Source of the DNA: DATJKD01 sp963728295
GTDB lineage: Bacteria; Pseudomonadota; Gammaproteobacteria; Steroidobacterales; Steroidobacteraceae
DNA: 64,000 bases
Assembly: GCA_963728295.1 (NCBI GenBank)
Contig: CAVSKB010000006.1
Span: forward strand, 310,001 to 374,000
Direction of reading: 5' to 3'
Shown in pieces: positions 17,623 through 29,244 of this stretch. Each line of letters opens with the position of its first letter. Positions within the stretch are counted from its first letter, which is position 1. Below the pieces are notes generated by a model that was not told the origin of the DNA, made no database searches, and saw nothing but the letters and a program-made list of their open reading frames with translations. The position numbers and the translations under genes were made by a program.

Positions 17623-18877
17623 ATGTTCCGTCCATCCGACTTTGGCGCCCGTTATGCGCGTCGCACCGCTGCGGCCGAGCTGATGCTCGATCTCGCCGAC
17701 GCCATGGCGGCGCCCGCGCCGGTGTACATGCTGGGCGGCGGCAATCCCGCGCGCATCCCCGAAGTCGAGGGCTGCGTACATGCGGCGGCTGAGCGAGATC
17801 GCCGTCGACCCGGTACAGTTCGGTCGCTTTGCCGGGCAGTACTCCGATCCCGCAGGCGACCCGTTGTTCCGAGACGCCGTCGCGGCCGTGCTTTACGACG
17901 AGTTTGGCTGGCGCATCGAGCGGCGCAATGTCGCGCTGACTGCGGGCAGCCAGCTCGGGTTCTTCTTCATCTTCAACTGGCTGTCGGGACTGCAGCCCGA
18001 CGGCTCGCGGCGACGGTTACTGCTGCCACTCGCGCCTGAGTACATCGGCTATGCCGATCTCGGCGTGGCCGACGGCATGCTGTGCTCGCGACCGGCGCTG
18101 ATCGAGCGCGAGTCCGACGGGTTCTTCAAATACCGGCTCGACATCGCGAACCTCACGGTGCCCGATGATGTGGCCGCGATCTGCGTGTCGCGCCCTACCA
18201 ACCCGTCCGGCAACGTGCTTACGATCGCGGAGCTCGAGCAGCTCGACGCCGCCGCGCGGCAGCGCGGCGTGCCGCTCGTGATCGATGCGGCTTACGGACT
18301 GCCGTTCCCGGGGCTGCAGTTCGAGGACGGTGCGGCCTTCTGGAACAACAACGTGATCCTGTGCCTCAGCCTCTCGAAGCTCGGGCTACCGGGCGCGCGC
18401 ACCGGGATCGTAGTCGCACACGAATCGGTGATCGAGGCGATCACGGCGTTCAACGCGACCGCCGCGCTCGCACCGGCCGGTACCGCGGCGACCATCGTCG
18501 AGCCGCTGCTGCGCAACGGTGAATTGCTCAGGCTGTGCCGCGAGGTCGTGCGGCCGCATTACGCCGCCCGCTGCCGGCAGGCGATCGACTGGTTGCGCGC
18601 GGCATGCACGGACCTGCCCCTCTTCATCCATCGACCGGAAGGCGCGTTTTTCCTGTGGCTGTGGTTTCCCCGGCTGCCGGTGCCGAGCGCCGAGTTGTAC
18701 CGCCGCCTGAAGGCGCGCGGCGTGTACGTGATCTCCGGCCACCACTTCTTCCCCGGGCTCGAGGCGGACTGGCCGCATCGCAACGAATGCATCCGTATCA
18801 ACTACTCCCAGGCGCCCGAGAGCGTCGCCCGGGGCATCGAGATCCTTGCCGACGAGGTGCGCCGCGCCTACGAATGA
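17623..18877 (+). CDS. avtA: Valine-pyruvate aminotransferase (frame break)
   Basis: PLP-dependent fold-type I aminotransferase, about 417 residues as in E. coli AvtA, which interconverts valine/pyruvate and 2-ketoisovalerate/alanine. The N-terminus MFRPSDFGARYARR plus YMLGGGNPARIPE lies in one frame. At about 17780 one extra base moves the rest to the next frame, where PLAPEYIGYADLG, ICVSRPTNPSGN, VIDAAYGLPFPG and the PLP-lysine motif SLSKLGLPGAR follow. The C-terminal GHHFFPGL and RINYS segments are also family-typical. Confidence 0.92.
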
Positions 18878-18969
18878 GGTGCAACCGTCCGACACGCGCT
18901 GCGACCGTCGCACCGCTTGGCGGCGCAACAGGCCTTGCTAGACTTGCGGCCGTCACGGAGGAGACGACC

Positions 18970-20532
18970 ATGCGCCGATATCTTGGGCTCCTGGCCGCGT
19001 TGCTCGCGCTTGGCGGGTGCGCATCCAACCCGGTGACCGGCAAGCGGGAACTGAGCCTGGTTTCCGAGTCGCAGGAAATCCAGATCGGCCAGCAGCAGTA
19101 CGCGCCCTCGCGGCAATCACAGGGCGGCGACTACATCACCGATCCGGGCATCACGAACTACGTGCAGCAGGTTGGCAGCCGCCTGGCCGCCGTCGCGGAC
19201 CGGAAGCTGCCATACGAGTTCGTCGTCATCAACAGCAGCGATCTGAACGCCTGGGCACTGCCCGGCGGCAAGCTCGCAATCAACCGCGGACTCCTGGTCG
19301 AGCTGAAGAACGAAGCTGAGCTCGCCGCAGTGCTCGGCCACGAGATCGTCCACGCCGCGGCCCGCCACGGCGCGCAGCAGATGGAGCAGGGGCAGCTCAT
19401 GCAGATCGGCGCCGCCATCGCATCGATCGGCGCCGCCGCCTACGGTGGGTCGGCGCTGGGCGAGATGGTGGGCCAGGGCGGAATGCTCGGCGCACAGCTC
19501 GTATCTGCGAAGTTCGGCCGGGACGACGAGCTCGAGGCCGACCGCTATGGGATGAAGTACATGAAGGCGGCCGGCTATGACCCGCAGGCCGCGGTAGCGC
19601 TGCAGGAGCTGTTCGTCCGCAAGTCCCAGGGCGGTGATCCGGACCGGTTGAGCAGTCTGTTTGCAAGCCACCCGCCCTCACCCGAACGCGTCGCGGCAAA
19701 CAAGCAGACGATGGCGGAGATGGGCGGACCCGGCGGCGACCTGGGCGCCGATCGTTATCGCGCGGGCATCGCGAAGCTGCTCAAGGATGCGCCCGCGTAT
19801 GCCAAGTACGACCAGGCCGTTGCAGCGGCCAACAAGGGCGATATCGCCTCGGCCAAGCGGCTTGCGGGCGAGGCGGCGACGATGCAGCCTCGCGAGGCCC
19901 GCTTCCCCGGGTTGCAGGGCGAGCTCGAGCTGCACGAGAAGGACGCGAAGGGTGCGCTGCCGTATCTGGAGAAAGCGCGCTCGCTGGATCCCAACTACTT
20001 CAAGCCCATCGCGCTTGCGGGCATCGCGCAGTACGACCTCGGTAACCGGGGCGCTGCCGAGCCCCTTCTGAACCAGGCCATGCAGCTTCTGCCGAACGGC
20101 CCCAGCGCCTATTACCTCGGCCGCATCGCCGAAGACAACGGCAACACCGCGAAAGCGGTCGAGTACTACAAGATGGTGGCCGGCTCGAAGTCGAAGCTCG
20201 GGCAGGAAGCGCAGGCGCGGCTCGCACGGCTCGATCTCGCGCAGAACCCCGACACCTATCTTGCGATCGAGCCGCAGCTCGATCAGAGCGGCCACGTCTG
20301 GCTCACCGTGGGCAATCGTACGAATGTGCCGGTGCGCAACGTCAGCCTTCAGGTCGCGGTGGTCAACCAGGCCGGGCAGGTGCACTCCGGTCCGGTACGC
20401 GTGACGACCGGTGGCGGAGTGATCCCCCCGCAGCAGGCGGTGCGCCTGCAGACCTCGCTCGGGCCGTTCAAGACGCGCGAGGTATTGAACTACGTCAAGT
20501 GGAAGGTCGAGAGCGCGCAGCCGGCGCAATAG
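18970..20532 (+). CDS. M48 metalloprotease lipoprotein with TPR region
   Basis: 520 residues. The signal peptide ends in a lipobox LGGC (Cys17), so the protein is predicted lipidated and periplasm-facing. The protease domain carries HEIVH (residues 124-128) and the third zinc ligand in the DDELEADRYG segment. The C-terminal half (about 265-430) contains tetratricopeptide-like helices (AKGALPYLEKARSLDPN, AAEPLLNQAMQLLP), then a beta-rich end. The layout recalls BepA (YfgC), the outer-membrane-protein quality-control protease, with an extra C-terminal domain. Confidence 0.9.
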   Translation: MRRYLGLLAALLALGGCASNPVTGKRELSLVSESQEIQIGQQQYAPSRQSQGGDYITDPGITNYVQQVGSRLAAVADRKLPYEFVVINSSDLNAWALPGGKLAINRGLLVELKNEAELAAVLGHEIVHAAARHGAQQMEQGQLMQIGAAIASIGAAAYGGSALGEMVGQGGMLGAQLVSAKFGRDDELEADRYGMKYMKAAGYDPQAAVALQELFVRKSQGGDPDRLSSLFASHPPSPERVAANKQTMAEMGGPGGDLGADRYRAGIAKLLKDAPAYAKYDQAVAAANKGDIASAKRLAGEAATMQPREARFPGLQGELELHEKDAKGALPYLEKARSLDPNYFKPIALAGIAQYDLGNRGAAEPLLNQAMQLLPNGPSAYYLGRIAEDNGNTAKAVEYYKMVAGSKSKLGQEAQARLARLDLAQNPDTYLAIEPQLDQSGHVWLTVGNRTNVPVRNVSLQVAVVNQAGQVHSGPVRVTTGGGVIPPQQAVRLQTSLGPFKTREVLNYVKWKVESAQPAQ

Positions 20533-20543
20533 GTTTCGACGGA

Positions 20544-20840
20544 TCAGCGTTCTCGGCGCCCGCCGCCGCTCGACTCTTCGTACGGTGCATCCGATCGCGG
20601 CGCGGCGGGCAACTGTTCATCGAGCGACTGACGATAGCGGAGGCAGCCGCGCAGGAACTGCGGCCAGCTCGGAACAATGGGAAGGGGATCGGTTCGCTCC
20701 GGCAGCAGGCCCCACAAAGCCGGGTGATGCCAGCACAATTCGTGGCCGGACGCGTCGCGGTGCTCCCGTATGCCGCCCCGGAGCTTGCGGATCTCCGTGA
20801 TCAGCTCGGCGCGGGACATTCCTTCGAGGTCGTCGTCCAT
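20544..20840 (-). CDS. Small conserved hypothetical protein
   Basis: 98 residues, soluble. The core MSRAELITEIRKLRGGIREHRD followed by GHELCWHHPALWGLLPE has the look of a strongly conserved proteobacterial family I have seen without a function; that recognition is from memory. The Cys-Trp-His-His cluster could bind metal. It converges on the M48 protease gene with an 11-nt gap. Confidence 0.7.
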   Translation of the reverse strand: MDDDLEGMSRAELITEIRKLRGGIREHRDASGHELCWHHPALWGLLPERTDPLPIVPSWPQFLRGCLRYRQSLDEQLPAAPRSDAPYEESSGGGRRER

Positions 20841-20943
20841 CGGTGTGGCCCTCGCGATTCGTGACGCAGGCGCATCATCCGGCAGGCACCACCGATTCGG
20901 AAGGCGGCACCGATCGGAACATATTTGGTGGTCGGGGAAGCTG

Positions 20944-21876
20944 TCAATCGCGACTGCGCGCGATTATCGCAGTCGCCAATCGATCCGCGGAACCCGGTGC
21001 GTGCGCAAAAAAGAGCGACGGCTCGGTGAGCTCGAGCTCCAACACCACGGGGACGCCATCGTTGCCTCTGATCAAGTCGACCCGCGCATAAAGCGGGACG
21101 CCGAACGGAATCGCCCCTAACGTCGCGACCGCGACGCGGCGCTCCGCGTCGTCGATATCATGCGGCACGAGCTTCTCGCGCGCGAAGAGCCCCGAGACCA
21201 CGCCCGCGCCAGCCATGAGCAGCGGCCCCTTACGCACCGCGTGGCTCAGCACGCCCCCGAAGAAAATCACGGCGGTCTCGCCGTGCTCATCCACCCGTTG
21301 CAGGTACGGCTGCAGCATCGCGCGGCGGCCGGCGTCGAGCAGGCGGGCGAGATGCTGGAGCGCCGCTGCGCCGTCCTCGCGCGCATACCGGGCGACATCG
21401 CGGGACCCCGCGCCAACCACCGGCTTGACGACGAAGTCGGTGAATCCGTCCGCGTGGCCAACCGTCAGTGAATCAGCGGCTCCTGAGAGGAAACGCGTGA
21501 GCTCCGCCGACGCGTCGGCTCCGGGCGATACGAATCGTGTCGGCACCACCGGCACGCCGGCGTGCGAGAGCCCGACGAGATAGCGCTTGTCGGTGTTCCA
21601 GCGCACCGTCTCGACGCGGTTTGCGAGACGCGTGAGCCTCGCGCAGCGACCGGCCCACTCGAGAAACTCGCCGATCCGCTCGGCGTAGTCCCAGGCCGAG
21701 CGCAGCACGGCAATATCGAACCGCGCCCAGTCGACCCTCGCGTCGTCCCAGCAGGGCATGGCGACGTCGGCCCCTTGCGCTGCGAGCGCATCGCGAAGCG
21801 GCGGCAGGTCCTCGTCGAGCGCGAGCGCCTCGCGCGCGGTCACGAGCGCGACACGCGGCGTGCCGCCCGACGTCAT
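20944..21876 (-). CDS. ATP-grasp domain protein
   Basis: 310 residues with an ATP-grasp fold like that of RimK/glutathione synthetase or DcsG. An N-terminal pre-ATP-grasp Rossmann-like domain occupies about 1-100. The ATP-grasp core includes FVVKPVVGAGSRDVAR, the hinge QPYLQRVDEHGETAVIFFGG and the Mg2+/ATP segment YARVDLIRGNDG with the LELELTEPSLFF end. Such enzymes ligate a carboxylate to an amine via an acyl phosphate; the substrate cannot be read from sequence. Its ATG overlaps the uvrA stop by 4 nt, indicating translational coupling. Confidence 0.85.
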   Translation of the reverse strand: MTSGGTPRVALVTAREALALDEDLPPLRDALAAQGADVAMPCWDDARVDWARFDIAVLRSAWDYAERIGEFLEWAGRCARLTRLANRVETVRWNTDKRYLVGLSHAGVPVVPTRFVSPGADASAELTRFLSGAADSLTVGHADGFTDFVVKPVVGAGSRDVARYAREDGAAALQHLARLLDAGRRAMLQPYLQRVDEHGETAVIFFGGVLSHAVRKGPLLMAGAGVVSGLFAREKLVPHDIDDAERRVAVATLGAIPFGVPLYARVDLIRGNDGVPVVLELELTEPSLFFAHAPGSADRLATAIIARSRD

Positions 21877-24800
21877 GCCGTGGCTCCGGCGCGTCGTCGC
21901 GAACGCTGCATGGGCGCGTCATCGATGTCCGGAGCACGCGCACGCGTGCGCAGGAACTCCCCGAGAATGCGCGCGGTATGCGAGTGCCGTCCGCTCGCCG
22001 CGAGCTGCTCGGGGGACCCCTGCGCCACCACCCGCCCGCCTGCGGCACCGCCTTCCGGTCCGAGATCGACTATCCAGTCGGCCTCGGCGATTACGTCGAG
22101 GTTGTGCTCGATCACGACGACCGTGTGGCCCGCGTCTACGAGCCGGTGCAGCACGCGGATCAGGCGCTCAACGTCGGCCATGTGCAGACCGACGGTGGGC
22201 TCATCGAGCACGTAGAGCGTTCCACCGGCCGACCGCAGCCGGGCAAGCTCGGTTACGAGCTTGATGCGCTGCGCCTCGCCGCCCGACAAGGTCGGGCTCT
22301 GCTGACCCAGCGTCAGGTAGCCGAGACCTACGTCCTGCAGCAGCCTGAGCGCGTGATGGATGCGCGTGTGAGCGGCGAAAAAGGGCTCCGCCTCGTCGAC
22401 GCTCATCGCCAGCACGTCGCCGATGCTGCGCCCGCGATACTGGATGGCCAGCGTCTCGGGATCGAAGCGTCGACCGCCGCAGGAATCGCAGAGCACCTTG
22501 ACATCGGGGAGAAAACTCATCTCGATCGTCCGCAACCCCTGTCCCTCGCAGGCCTCGCAGCGCCCGCCGGCGGTATTGAACGAGAACCGGCCGGCGCCGT
22601 AACCGCGCACGCGCGCCTCGGTCGTGCCGGCATAGAGACGCCGGATGTCGTCCCAGAACCCGACATAGGTGGCGGGGCAGGAGCGCGGTGTCTTGCCGAT
22701 CGGCGCCTGGTCGACCTCGAGTACGCGCTTGACCTGCTCGACACCGTCGATGCCCGCGCAGCCGAGCCACGGCGCCGCGCGGCGGCGACCACGCGTTTCG
22801 GAGGTCCGCACACGCAGGTTGGCGTACAGCACGTCGCGGGCGAAGGTTGACTTGCCCGAGCCCGATACGCCGGTCACGACGGTGAGGCGCTCGAGCGGCA
22901 CGCGCACGTCCACCGAGCGCAGGTTGTGCAGCCGGGCCTTGCGCACGGTGAGCGCGGCGTCGCTTCGGCTCACGCCGCGACGCTCGATGAACGGATGACG
23001 CAGCGGCTCGGCGAGAAACCGCCCGGTCTGCGACTCGGGTGCGGCGATGAGATCCGCGATGCTGCCCTCGCCGACCAGACGTCCGCCGCGGGAGCCGGCG
23101 TCCGGCCCCAGGTCGATCAGGTGATCGGCGCGGCGGATTGTGTCCTCGTCGTGCTCGACCACGATCAGCGTGTTGCCCTTGGCGCGCAGCTTGGCGAGCG
23201 CGTCGAGCAGAATGCGGTTGTCGCGCGGGTGCAGCCCGATCGTGGGTTCGTCGAGTACATAGCAGACGCCGCGCAGGTTCGAACCGAGCTGCGCCGCAAG
23301 CCGGATCCTCTGCGCCTCCCCGCCCGAGAGCGTCGGCGCGGCGCGGTCGAGGGCGAGGTAACCGAGACCGACGTCATGCAGGAACACAAGCCGTGAGCCG
23401 ATCTCGGCCAGGAGGTCGCGCGCGATCTCGGCCTCGCGCCCGCGCAGCGCGAGCCCGTCGAAGAACCCGCGCGCCGATTCGACCGGCAGCGCCGCCAGTT
23501 CCGCGATCGAGCGCTCGCGGAACCGGACATTGAGCGCGACCGGATTCAGCCGCTGGCCGTCGCAGGACTCGCAGGGCGTTGCCTCGCCGGCAAACCACTC
23601 GTTCCACCACAGCTCCTCGCCGCTCTGCTCGGCGTCGAAGCCGTCGATCGCCAGGCCGGTGCCGAAGCACGCCTCGCACCAGCCGTGTTTCGAGTTGTAG
23701 GAGAAGAGCCGCGGATCAGGTTCAGGGAAACTGCGACCGCAGCCCGGGCAGGCGCGGCGCGTCGAGAAGACGCGCATCCTGGGTGGCCCGCGCTTCGCCG
23801 CCGGCTCGAGCAAGTGCGCCACGCCCTTGCCATGATCGAGTGCGCGCTGCAGCGCCGCGCGCAGCTCGCCTTCCGTCGCGGCGGAGACCTGGACGCTTCC
23901 GGCCGGCAGCTCGATCGTGTGCTCGCGAAACCGGTCGAGCCGCGGCCAGCGGGCGGTCGGCAGGCGTTCGCCGTCGACGCGCAGCTCCGCATGCCCTTTG
24001 CCCGCCGCCCACTTGGCGAGATCCGTGTAATAACCCTTGCGCGCGACGACGAGCGGCGCCAGGAGCTCGATCCTGCGGCCCCGGTATTCCCGGAGCAACC
24101 GCGCAGCGATCGCATCGGCGCTTTGTGGCTCGATCGGCAGCTCGCAATCGGGGCAGTGCTGGACTCCGAGCTTGACGTACAGCAGACGCAGGAAATGATG
24201 GATCTCGGTCAGCGTCCCGACCGTGCTCTTGCGGCCGCCGCGGCTCGTGCGCTGCTCGATCGCGACGGTGGGCGGGATACCGTAGATCGCGTCCACGTCG
24301 GGGCGCGATGCCGGCTGCACGAACTGTCGCGCATACGCGTTGAGCGACTCCAGGTAGCGTCGCTGACCCTCGGCGAAGACGATGTCGAAGGCGAGCGTCG
24401 ACTTGCCTGAGCCCGATACGCCGGTCACGACCGTGAACCGCTCGCGGGGAATCTCGACGTCGACGTCGCGCAGGTTGTGCTCGCGCGCCTTGTGCACGAC
24501 GATTGCCTCGCGCGGCGGCTCGGGCAGTCGGCTGCGTCGCGGTCGTCGCGTCCGCGACTCGCGGACGGCTCGCCGCGACCAGCCGGTCGCGCGCCGATGC
24601 GTCGTCGGCGAGCGCGCGACCCGTGTGCGAGGCGGCGTTTCGCATCACCTCGTCCGGCGTGCCCGCGGCAACCAGCCGTCCGCCCGCCTCCCCGCCCTCG
24701 GGACCGAGGTCGATGATCCAGTCGGCGGCGCGGATGACGTCCAGGTTGTGCTCGATGACGAGCAGCGAGTGCCCCGCGGCAAGCAGCCGTTCGAAGGCGC

Positions 24801-27387
24801 CCAGCAGCTTCGCAATGTCGTGGAAGTGCAGCCCGGTCGTGGGCTCGTCGAAGAGGAAAAGTAACGGTACCGCGCCGTTGACCTTGCCCTTGTCAGCGAG
24901 GTGGCCGGCGAGCTTGAGCCGCTGCGCCTCGCCGCCGGAGAGCGTCGGCACGGGCTGGCCGAGCCGCAGGTACTCGAGGCCGACCTCGACTAGGGGTTCG
25001 AGCCGCTGGAGCACTTCCTCGTCGCCGGCGAAGAAGTCGACGGCTTCTGCGACGGTCATCTCGAGCACCTCGGCGATGCTGCGCGCCGGGCCCTCGTCGC
25101 GGGCGATCTTGACCTCGAGGATTTCGGGTCGGTATCGCTGACCGTTGCAGTCCGGGCAGCGCAGATACACGTCGGAGAGGAACTGCATCTCGACGTGCTC
25201 GAAACCGTTGCCGCTGCAGGTCGGACAACGCCCGTTGCCGGAATTGAAGCTGAACGTGCCGACGGTATAGCCGCGCTCGATCGACACAGCCTCGGCAGCG
25301 AAGCGTTTGCGGATCGCATCGAAGGCGCCGACGTAGCTCGCGGGATTCGAGCGCGTCGTGCGCCCGATCGGCGTCTGGTCGACCAGCACGACACCGCTCA
25401 CGTGCTCGCCGCCTGCGAGCGCCCGGTGCGCGCCCGGCGCCTCGGTCGGCTTGCCCTTGGCGCGCAGCAGTGCCGCGTACAGCACGTCGCGCACCAGCGT
25501 CGACTTGCCCGAGCCCGACACGCCGGTGACACAGACCAGCCGGTTGAGCGGGATCTCGACGTCGAGATCCCGGAGATTGTGCTGCGAGGCGCCCACGAGC
25601 AGCAGGCGCGGTGCATCGGGTGCCGGCGCCCCCCGCCGGGTAAGCGCGGCGAGCACGTCGCGGCGACCCGCGAGGTAATCGGCCGTGAGCGTGCTGCCTC
25701 GCGCGAGCTCCGCGGGCGTGCCATCGAACACCACCCGGCCGCCGCGCTCGCCCGGGCCCCGGCCCCAGGTCGAGGATGCGGTCGGCGGCCATCATGATCT
25801 GCGGGTCGTGCTCGACCACGAGCAGCGAGTTGCCGTTGTGCTTGAGCCGCTGCATGACCTCGATTACCCGCCGCATATCCCGCGGATGCAGGCCGATCGA
25901 CGGCTCGTCGAGCACGAAGAGCGTATTGACGAGCGAAGTCCCGAGCGCGGTAGTGAGGTTGATGCGCTGTACCTCTCCGCCCGACAGCGTGCGCGACTGG
26001 CGATCCAGCGTGAGATAGCCGAGGCCGACCCGCACCAGGAACTCGAGCCGCGAGCGGACCTCACCCAGCAGCAGATCCGCGGCCTCATCGAGCGGCGCTG
26101 GCAGGACGAGCTCCGCGAAGAACTCGCGGCAGCGCTCGATCGGCAACAGCATCAGCTCGTGCACGTTGAGGCCGGGCGAGCCCAGCCGCCACAGCAGCGC
26201 CTCCGGTTTCAGCCGCGCGCCGCCGCAGTCCCCGCAGGGCGTGTAGCTGCGATAGCGCGAGAGCAGCACCCGGATGTGCATCTTGTATGCGCGGCTCTCG
26301 AGCCAGGCGAAGAAACGGCGCACGCCATACCAGACCTTCTTTTCCCAGGAACCCTCGCCCTCGATGACCCAGCGGCGATCCCGATCGGTGAGCTCGCGCC
26401 AGGGCACGTCGACGGGCACGCCACGCTTGCGGGCGTACTTGAGCAGATCGTCCTGGCACTCGCGATAGGCATCGGTCTGCCACGGACGCACCGCGCCGCC
26501 GCGCAGGCGTCTTCGACTCATCCGGGATCACCAGACCGTAGTCGACGCCGATCACGCGGCCGAAGCCGCGACAGGTGTCGCAGGCACCGAGCGGCGAGTT
26601 GAACGAGAACTGGCTTGGCGTCGGGTCGCGGTAAGCGATGTCGCAGTCGGGGCAATGCAGACCGGACGAGTAACGCCAGTCCTGCGGAGGATCGGTTTGC
26701 GCATGCACGCAGATACGCCCGCGACCGAGCTTGAGCGCCGATTCGAGCGTGTCGACGAGCCGGGCGCGATCGGCGCCGCCGAGGCGCAACCGGTCCTGAA
26801 CGATCTCGAGCATGCGGCCACGCCGCGCGTGCACACGCGTATAGCCCTGCTTGGCGAGCAGGTCGAGTACCTCGGCCTCGCTGAAGTTGTCGGGCACTTC
26901 CACGGGAAAGGTCACGATCACGCGCGGGTCGCCAGCCGCCTGGGCGCGCGACGGCACCTCGGTGGCGATGCTCTCGGCCGTGTCCCGGCGGACCGGGGCG
27001 CCGCAGTTCCGGCAGTGAAGCGTGCGCGGCGCGCGCGTACAGCAGCTTCAGATGATCGTTGAGCTCGGTCATCGTGCCGACGGTCGAGCGCGAGGTCCGG
27101 ACGGGGTTCGTCTGGTCGATGGCGATCGCCGGCGGAATCCCGTCGATGCGGTCGACCCGCGGCTTGTCCATCCGGTCGAGGAACTGTCTTGCGTAAGGCG
27201 AGAAGGTCTCGACGTAGCGGCGCTGGCCCTCCGCGTACACCGTGTCGAATACCAGCGAGGACTTGCCGGAGCCGGACACGCCGGTCACCACCACGAGCTC
27301 GCGCAGCGGAAGGTCGAGGTCGAGCGCGCGCAGATTGTTCTGGCGCGCCCCTCGAATGCGGATGCAGTCGGGCGTGGCTCTGGTCAT
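21873..27387 (-). CDS. uvrA: Double-length (tandem) UvrA excinuclease subunit (four frame breaks)
   Basis: About 1,837 residues after correction: two complete UvrA units in tandem, hence four ABC ATPase halves. Walker A GVSGSGKS occurs four times (coding near 27270, 25510, 24400 and 22850). Each half has an LSGGE signature (LSGGEVQRI, LSGGEAQRL, LSGGEAQRI twice) and FVLDEPS/LFDEPTT/VLDEPT Walker B segments. Zinc-finger CxxC pairs lie in CPTCSGNG, CPDCNGQRY, CPGCGRSF, CEACEGQG and others. Frame breaks fall near 26990, 26515, 25755 and 24520, each consistent with one extra base. Normal UvrA is about 940 residues; fused long forms are known in some proteobacteria and other phyla. The second unit keeps all motifs. 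Confidence 0.9.
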
Positions 27388-27496
27388 GGTCCGGGGTCCG
27401 GCCGGGTACGGCGGGAGCGATCACGCTACCACGATTCGGCCGGCTGTCCGATACTTCATGACAGAAAGATGCCAGACCGGCCCGGGGAGCGACACG

Positions 27497-28139
27497 ATGG
27501 GATTTTTTTCCGCCCTGATGCCGCGCGAGACGCGGTTCTTCACCCTCTTCAACCGCCATGCGGAATACGTCGTGCAGGGCGGGCGGCTGGTGGCCGACCT
27601 GATGCACGAGCTGCGGCGACGAGCGGCGGCGGGCCGACTTGATCCGCCGCATCGGCGAGGCCGAGCGCGCGGCCGACAAGGTGACGCACGAGACCGTGTC
27701 GCTGCTGCACACGACCTTCATCACGCCCTTCGACCGCGACGACATCCACCGGCTGATCTCGAGCATGGACGACATCCTGGACCTGATCCAGGACACGGCC
27801 GAGGCCGTGCACCTCTACGACATGCAGCAGCTGCCGCCCGAGGCGCCGCGCCTGGTGCGGCTGCTCGAGGCGAGCTGCGAGCGCGTCCAGGCGGCGGTGC
27901 AGCTGCTGCCGAGCATGGACAACGCGAGCCGCATGCTCGCGATCGCGCAGGAGATCGACTCCCTCGAGAGCGAGGCGGACGAGGCCATGCGCACGGGCAT
28001 CTCGCGACTGTTCCGCGAGGAGCAGGACGTCCGCCAGCTGATCAAGCACAAGAACGTCTACGAGTATCTCGAGGAAGCCACGGACAAGTGCCAGGACGTC
28101 GCGAACGTCATCGAGTCCGTCGTCGTCGAGAACGTCTGA
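27497..28139 (+). CDS. DUF47/PhoU-like regulator of Pit transport (frame break)
   Basis: About 213 residues after removing one extra base near 27630. The N-terminus MGFFSALMPRETRFFTLFN is diagnostic of DUF47 (TIGR00153-type) proteins. The second-frame part, with THETVSLLHTTFITPFDRDDIHRLISSMDDILD and the C-terminal DKCQDVANVIESVV, completes the four-helix PhoU-like fold. These genes accompany low-affinity phosphate (Pit) permeases and are thought to modulate them. The stop lies 2 nt before the pit start. Confidence 0.9.
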
Positions 28140-28141
28140 GC

Positions 28142-29149
28142 ATGGACCTTACGATCCCGCTCGCGACCCTGGTGGTCCTGGTCGCGCTCGCGCTGGCCTT
28201 CGACTTCATGAACGGCTTTCACGACGCCGCGAACTCCATCGCGACCGTCGTTTCCACCGGCGTGCTGCGGCCCTATCAGGCGGTGATCTGGGCCGCGTTC
28301 TTCAATTTCGTCGCGATCTTCATTTTTCATCTGAAGGTCGCGGCGACCGTCGGCAAGGGCATCGTCGATCCCGAAGCGATCGATCACTACGTGATCTTCG
28401 GCGCGCTGATCGGCGCGATCGTCTGGAACCTGATCACCTGGTACTACGGAATCCCGTCGAGCTCCTCGCACGCGCTGATCGGCGGCATGATCGGCGCGAC
28501 GCTCGCAAAGGCGGGCACAGGGCCGCTGCTCGCGCCGGGCATCGTCAAAACCGCGATCTTCATCGTCGTCGCGCCGTTGCTGGGCATGACGCTCGGCGCA
28601 CTGCTGATGATCGCCGTATCGTGGGCCTGTGTGCGTCGGTCGCCACGGCGCGTGGACCGGTGGTTCCGACGCCTGCAGCTCGTCTCTTCGGCGCTGTACA
28701 GCATCGGGCACGGCAGCAACGACGCGCAGAAGACCATGGGCATCATCTGGCTGCTGCTGATCACCGCCGGCATGACCACGCGGGACCACCTGCCCTACTG
28801 GGTCATCGTCAGCTGCTACGTGGCGATCGCCCTCGGCACGCTGTTCGGCGGCTGGCGCATCGTCAAGACCATGGGACAGAAGATCACCAAGCTGCGGCCC
28901 GTGGGCGGCTTTGCGGCCGAAACGGGCGGAGCCATGACGCTGTTCCTCGCCTCGAGCTTCGGAATCCCGGTGTCGACGACGCACACCATCACCGGCGCGA
29001 TCATCGGCGTCGGCGCGGCACAGCGCACGCGCGCCGTACGCTGGGGCGTCGCCGGCAACATCGTGATCGCCTGGCTCGTCACCATGCCGGCGGCGGCTGC
29101 GATGGCGGCGATCGCCTATTACGTCGGGCGGATGCTGCTGTCCGGCTGA
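28142..29149 (+). CDS. pit: Inorganic phosphate transporter, Pit family
   Basis: 335 residues with about ten membrane segments. Both halves of the inverted-repeat permease carry the family signature: FDFMNGFHDAANSIATVV near the start and SIGHGSNDAQKTMGI in the middle; WYYGIPSSSSHALIGG and SFGIPVSTTHTITGA are the paired re-entrant motifs. Pit proteins take up metal-phosphate in symport with protons. Directly follows the DUF47 gene in a two-gene operon. Confidence 0.95.
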   Translation: MDLTIPLATLVVLVALALAFDFMNGFHDAANSIATVVSTGVLRPYQAVIWAAFFNFVAIFIFHLKVAATVGKGIVDPEAIDHYVIFGALIGAIVWNLITWYYGIPSSSSHALIGGMIGATLAKAGTGPLLAPGIVKTAIFIVVAPLLGMTLGALLMIAVSWACVRRSPRRVDRWFRRLQLVSSALYSIGHGSNDAQKTMGIIWLLLITAGMTTRDHLPYWVIVSCYVAIALGTLFGGWRIVKTMGQKITKLRPVGGFAAETGGAMTLFLASSFGIPVSTTHTITGAIIGVGAAQRTRAVRWGVAGNIVIAWLVTMPAAAAMAAIAYYVGRMLLSG

Positions 29150-29244
29150 ACCGGTCTTTGCCGCGGGCTGTCAGAGGCCGAACGCGCGCGCGGCAAAGCT
29201 GTCAGAACACGGGGACGTTTTGGGATGGGCGCGCGGGAGGATCC

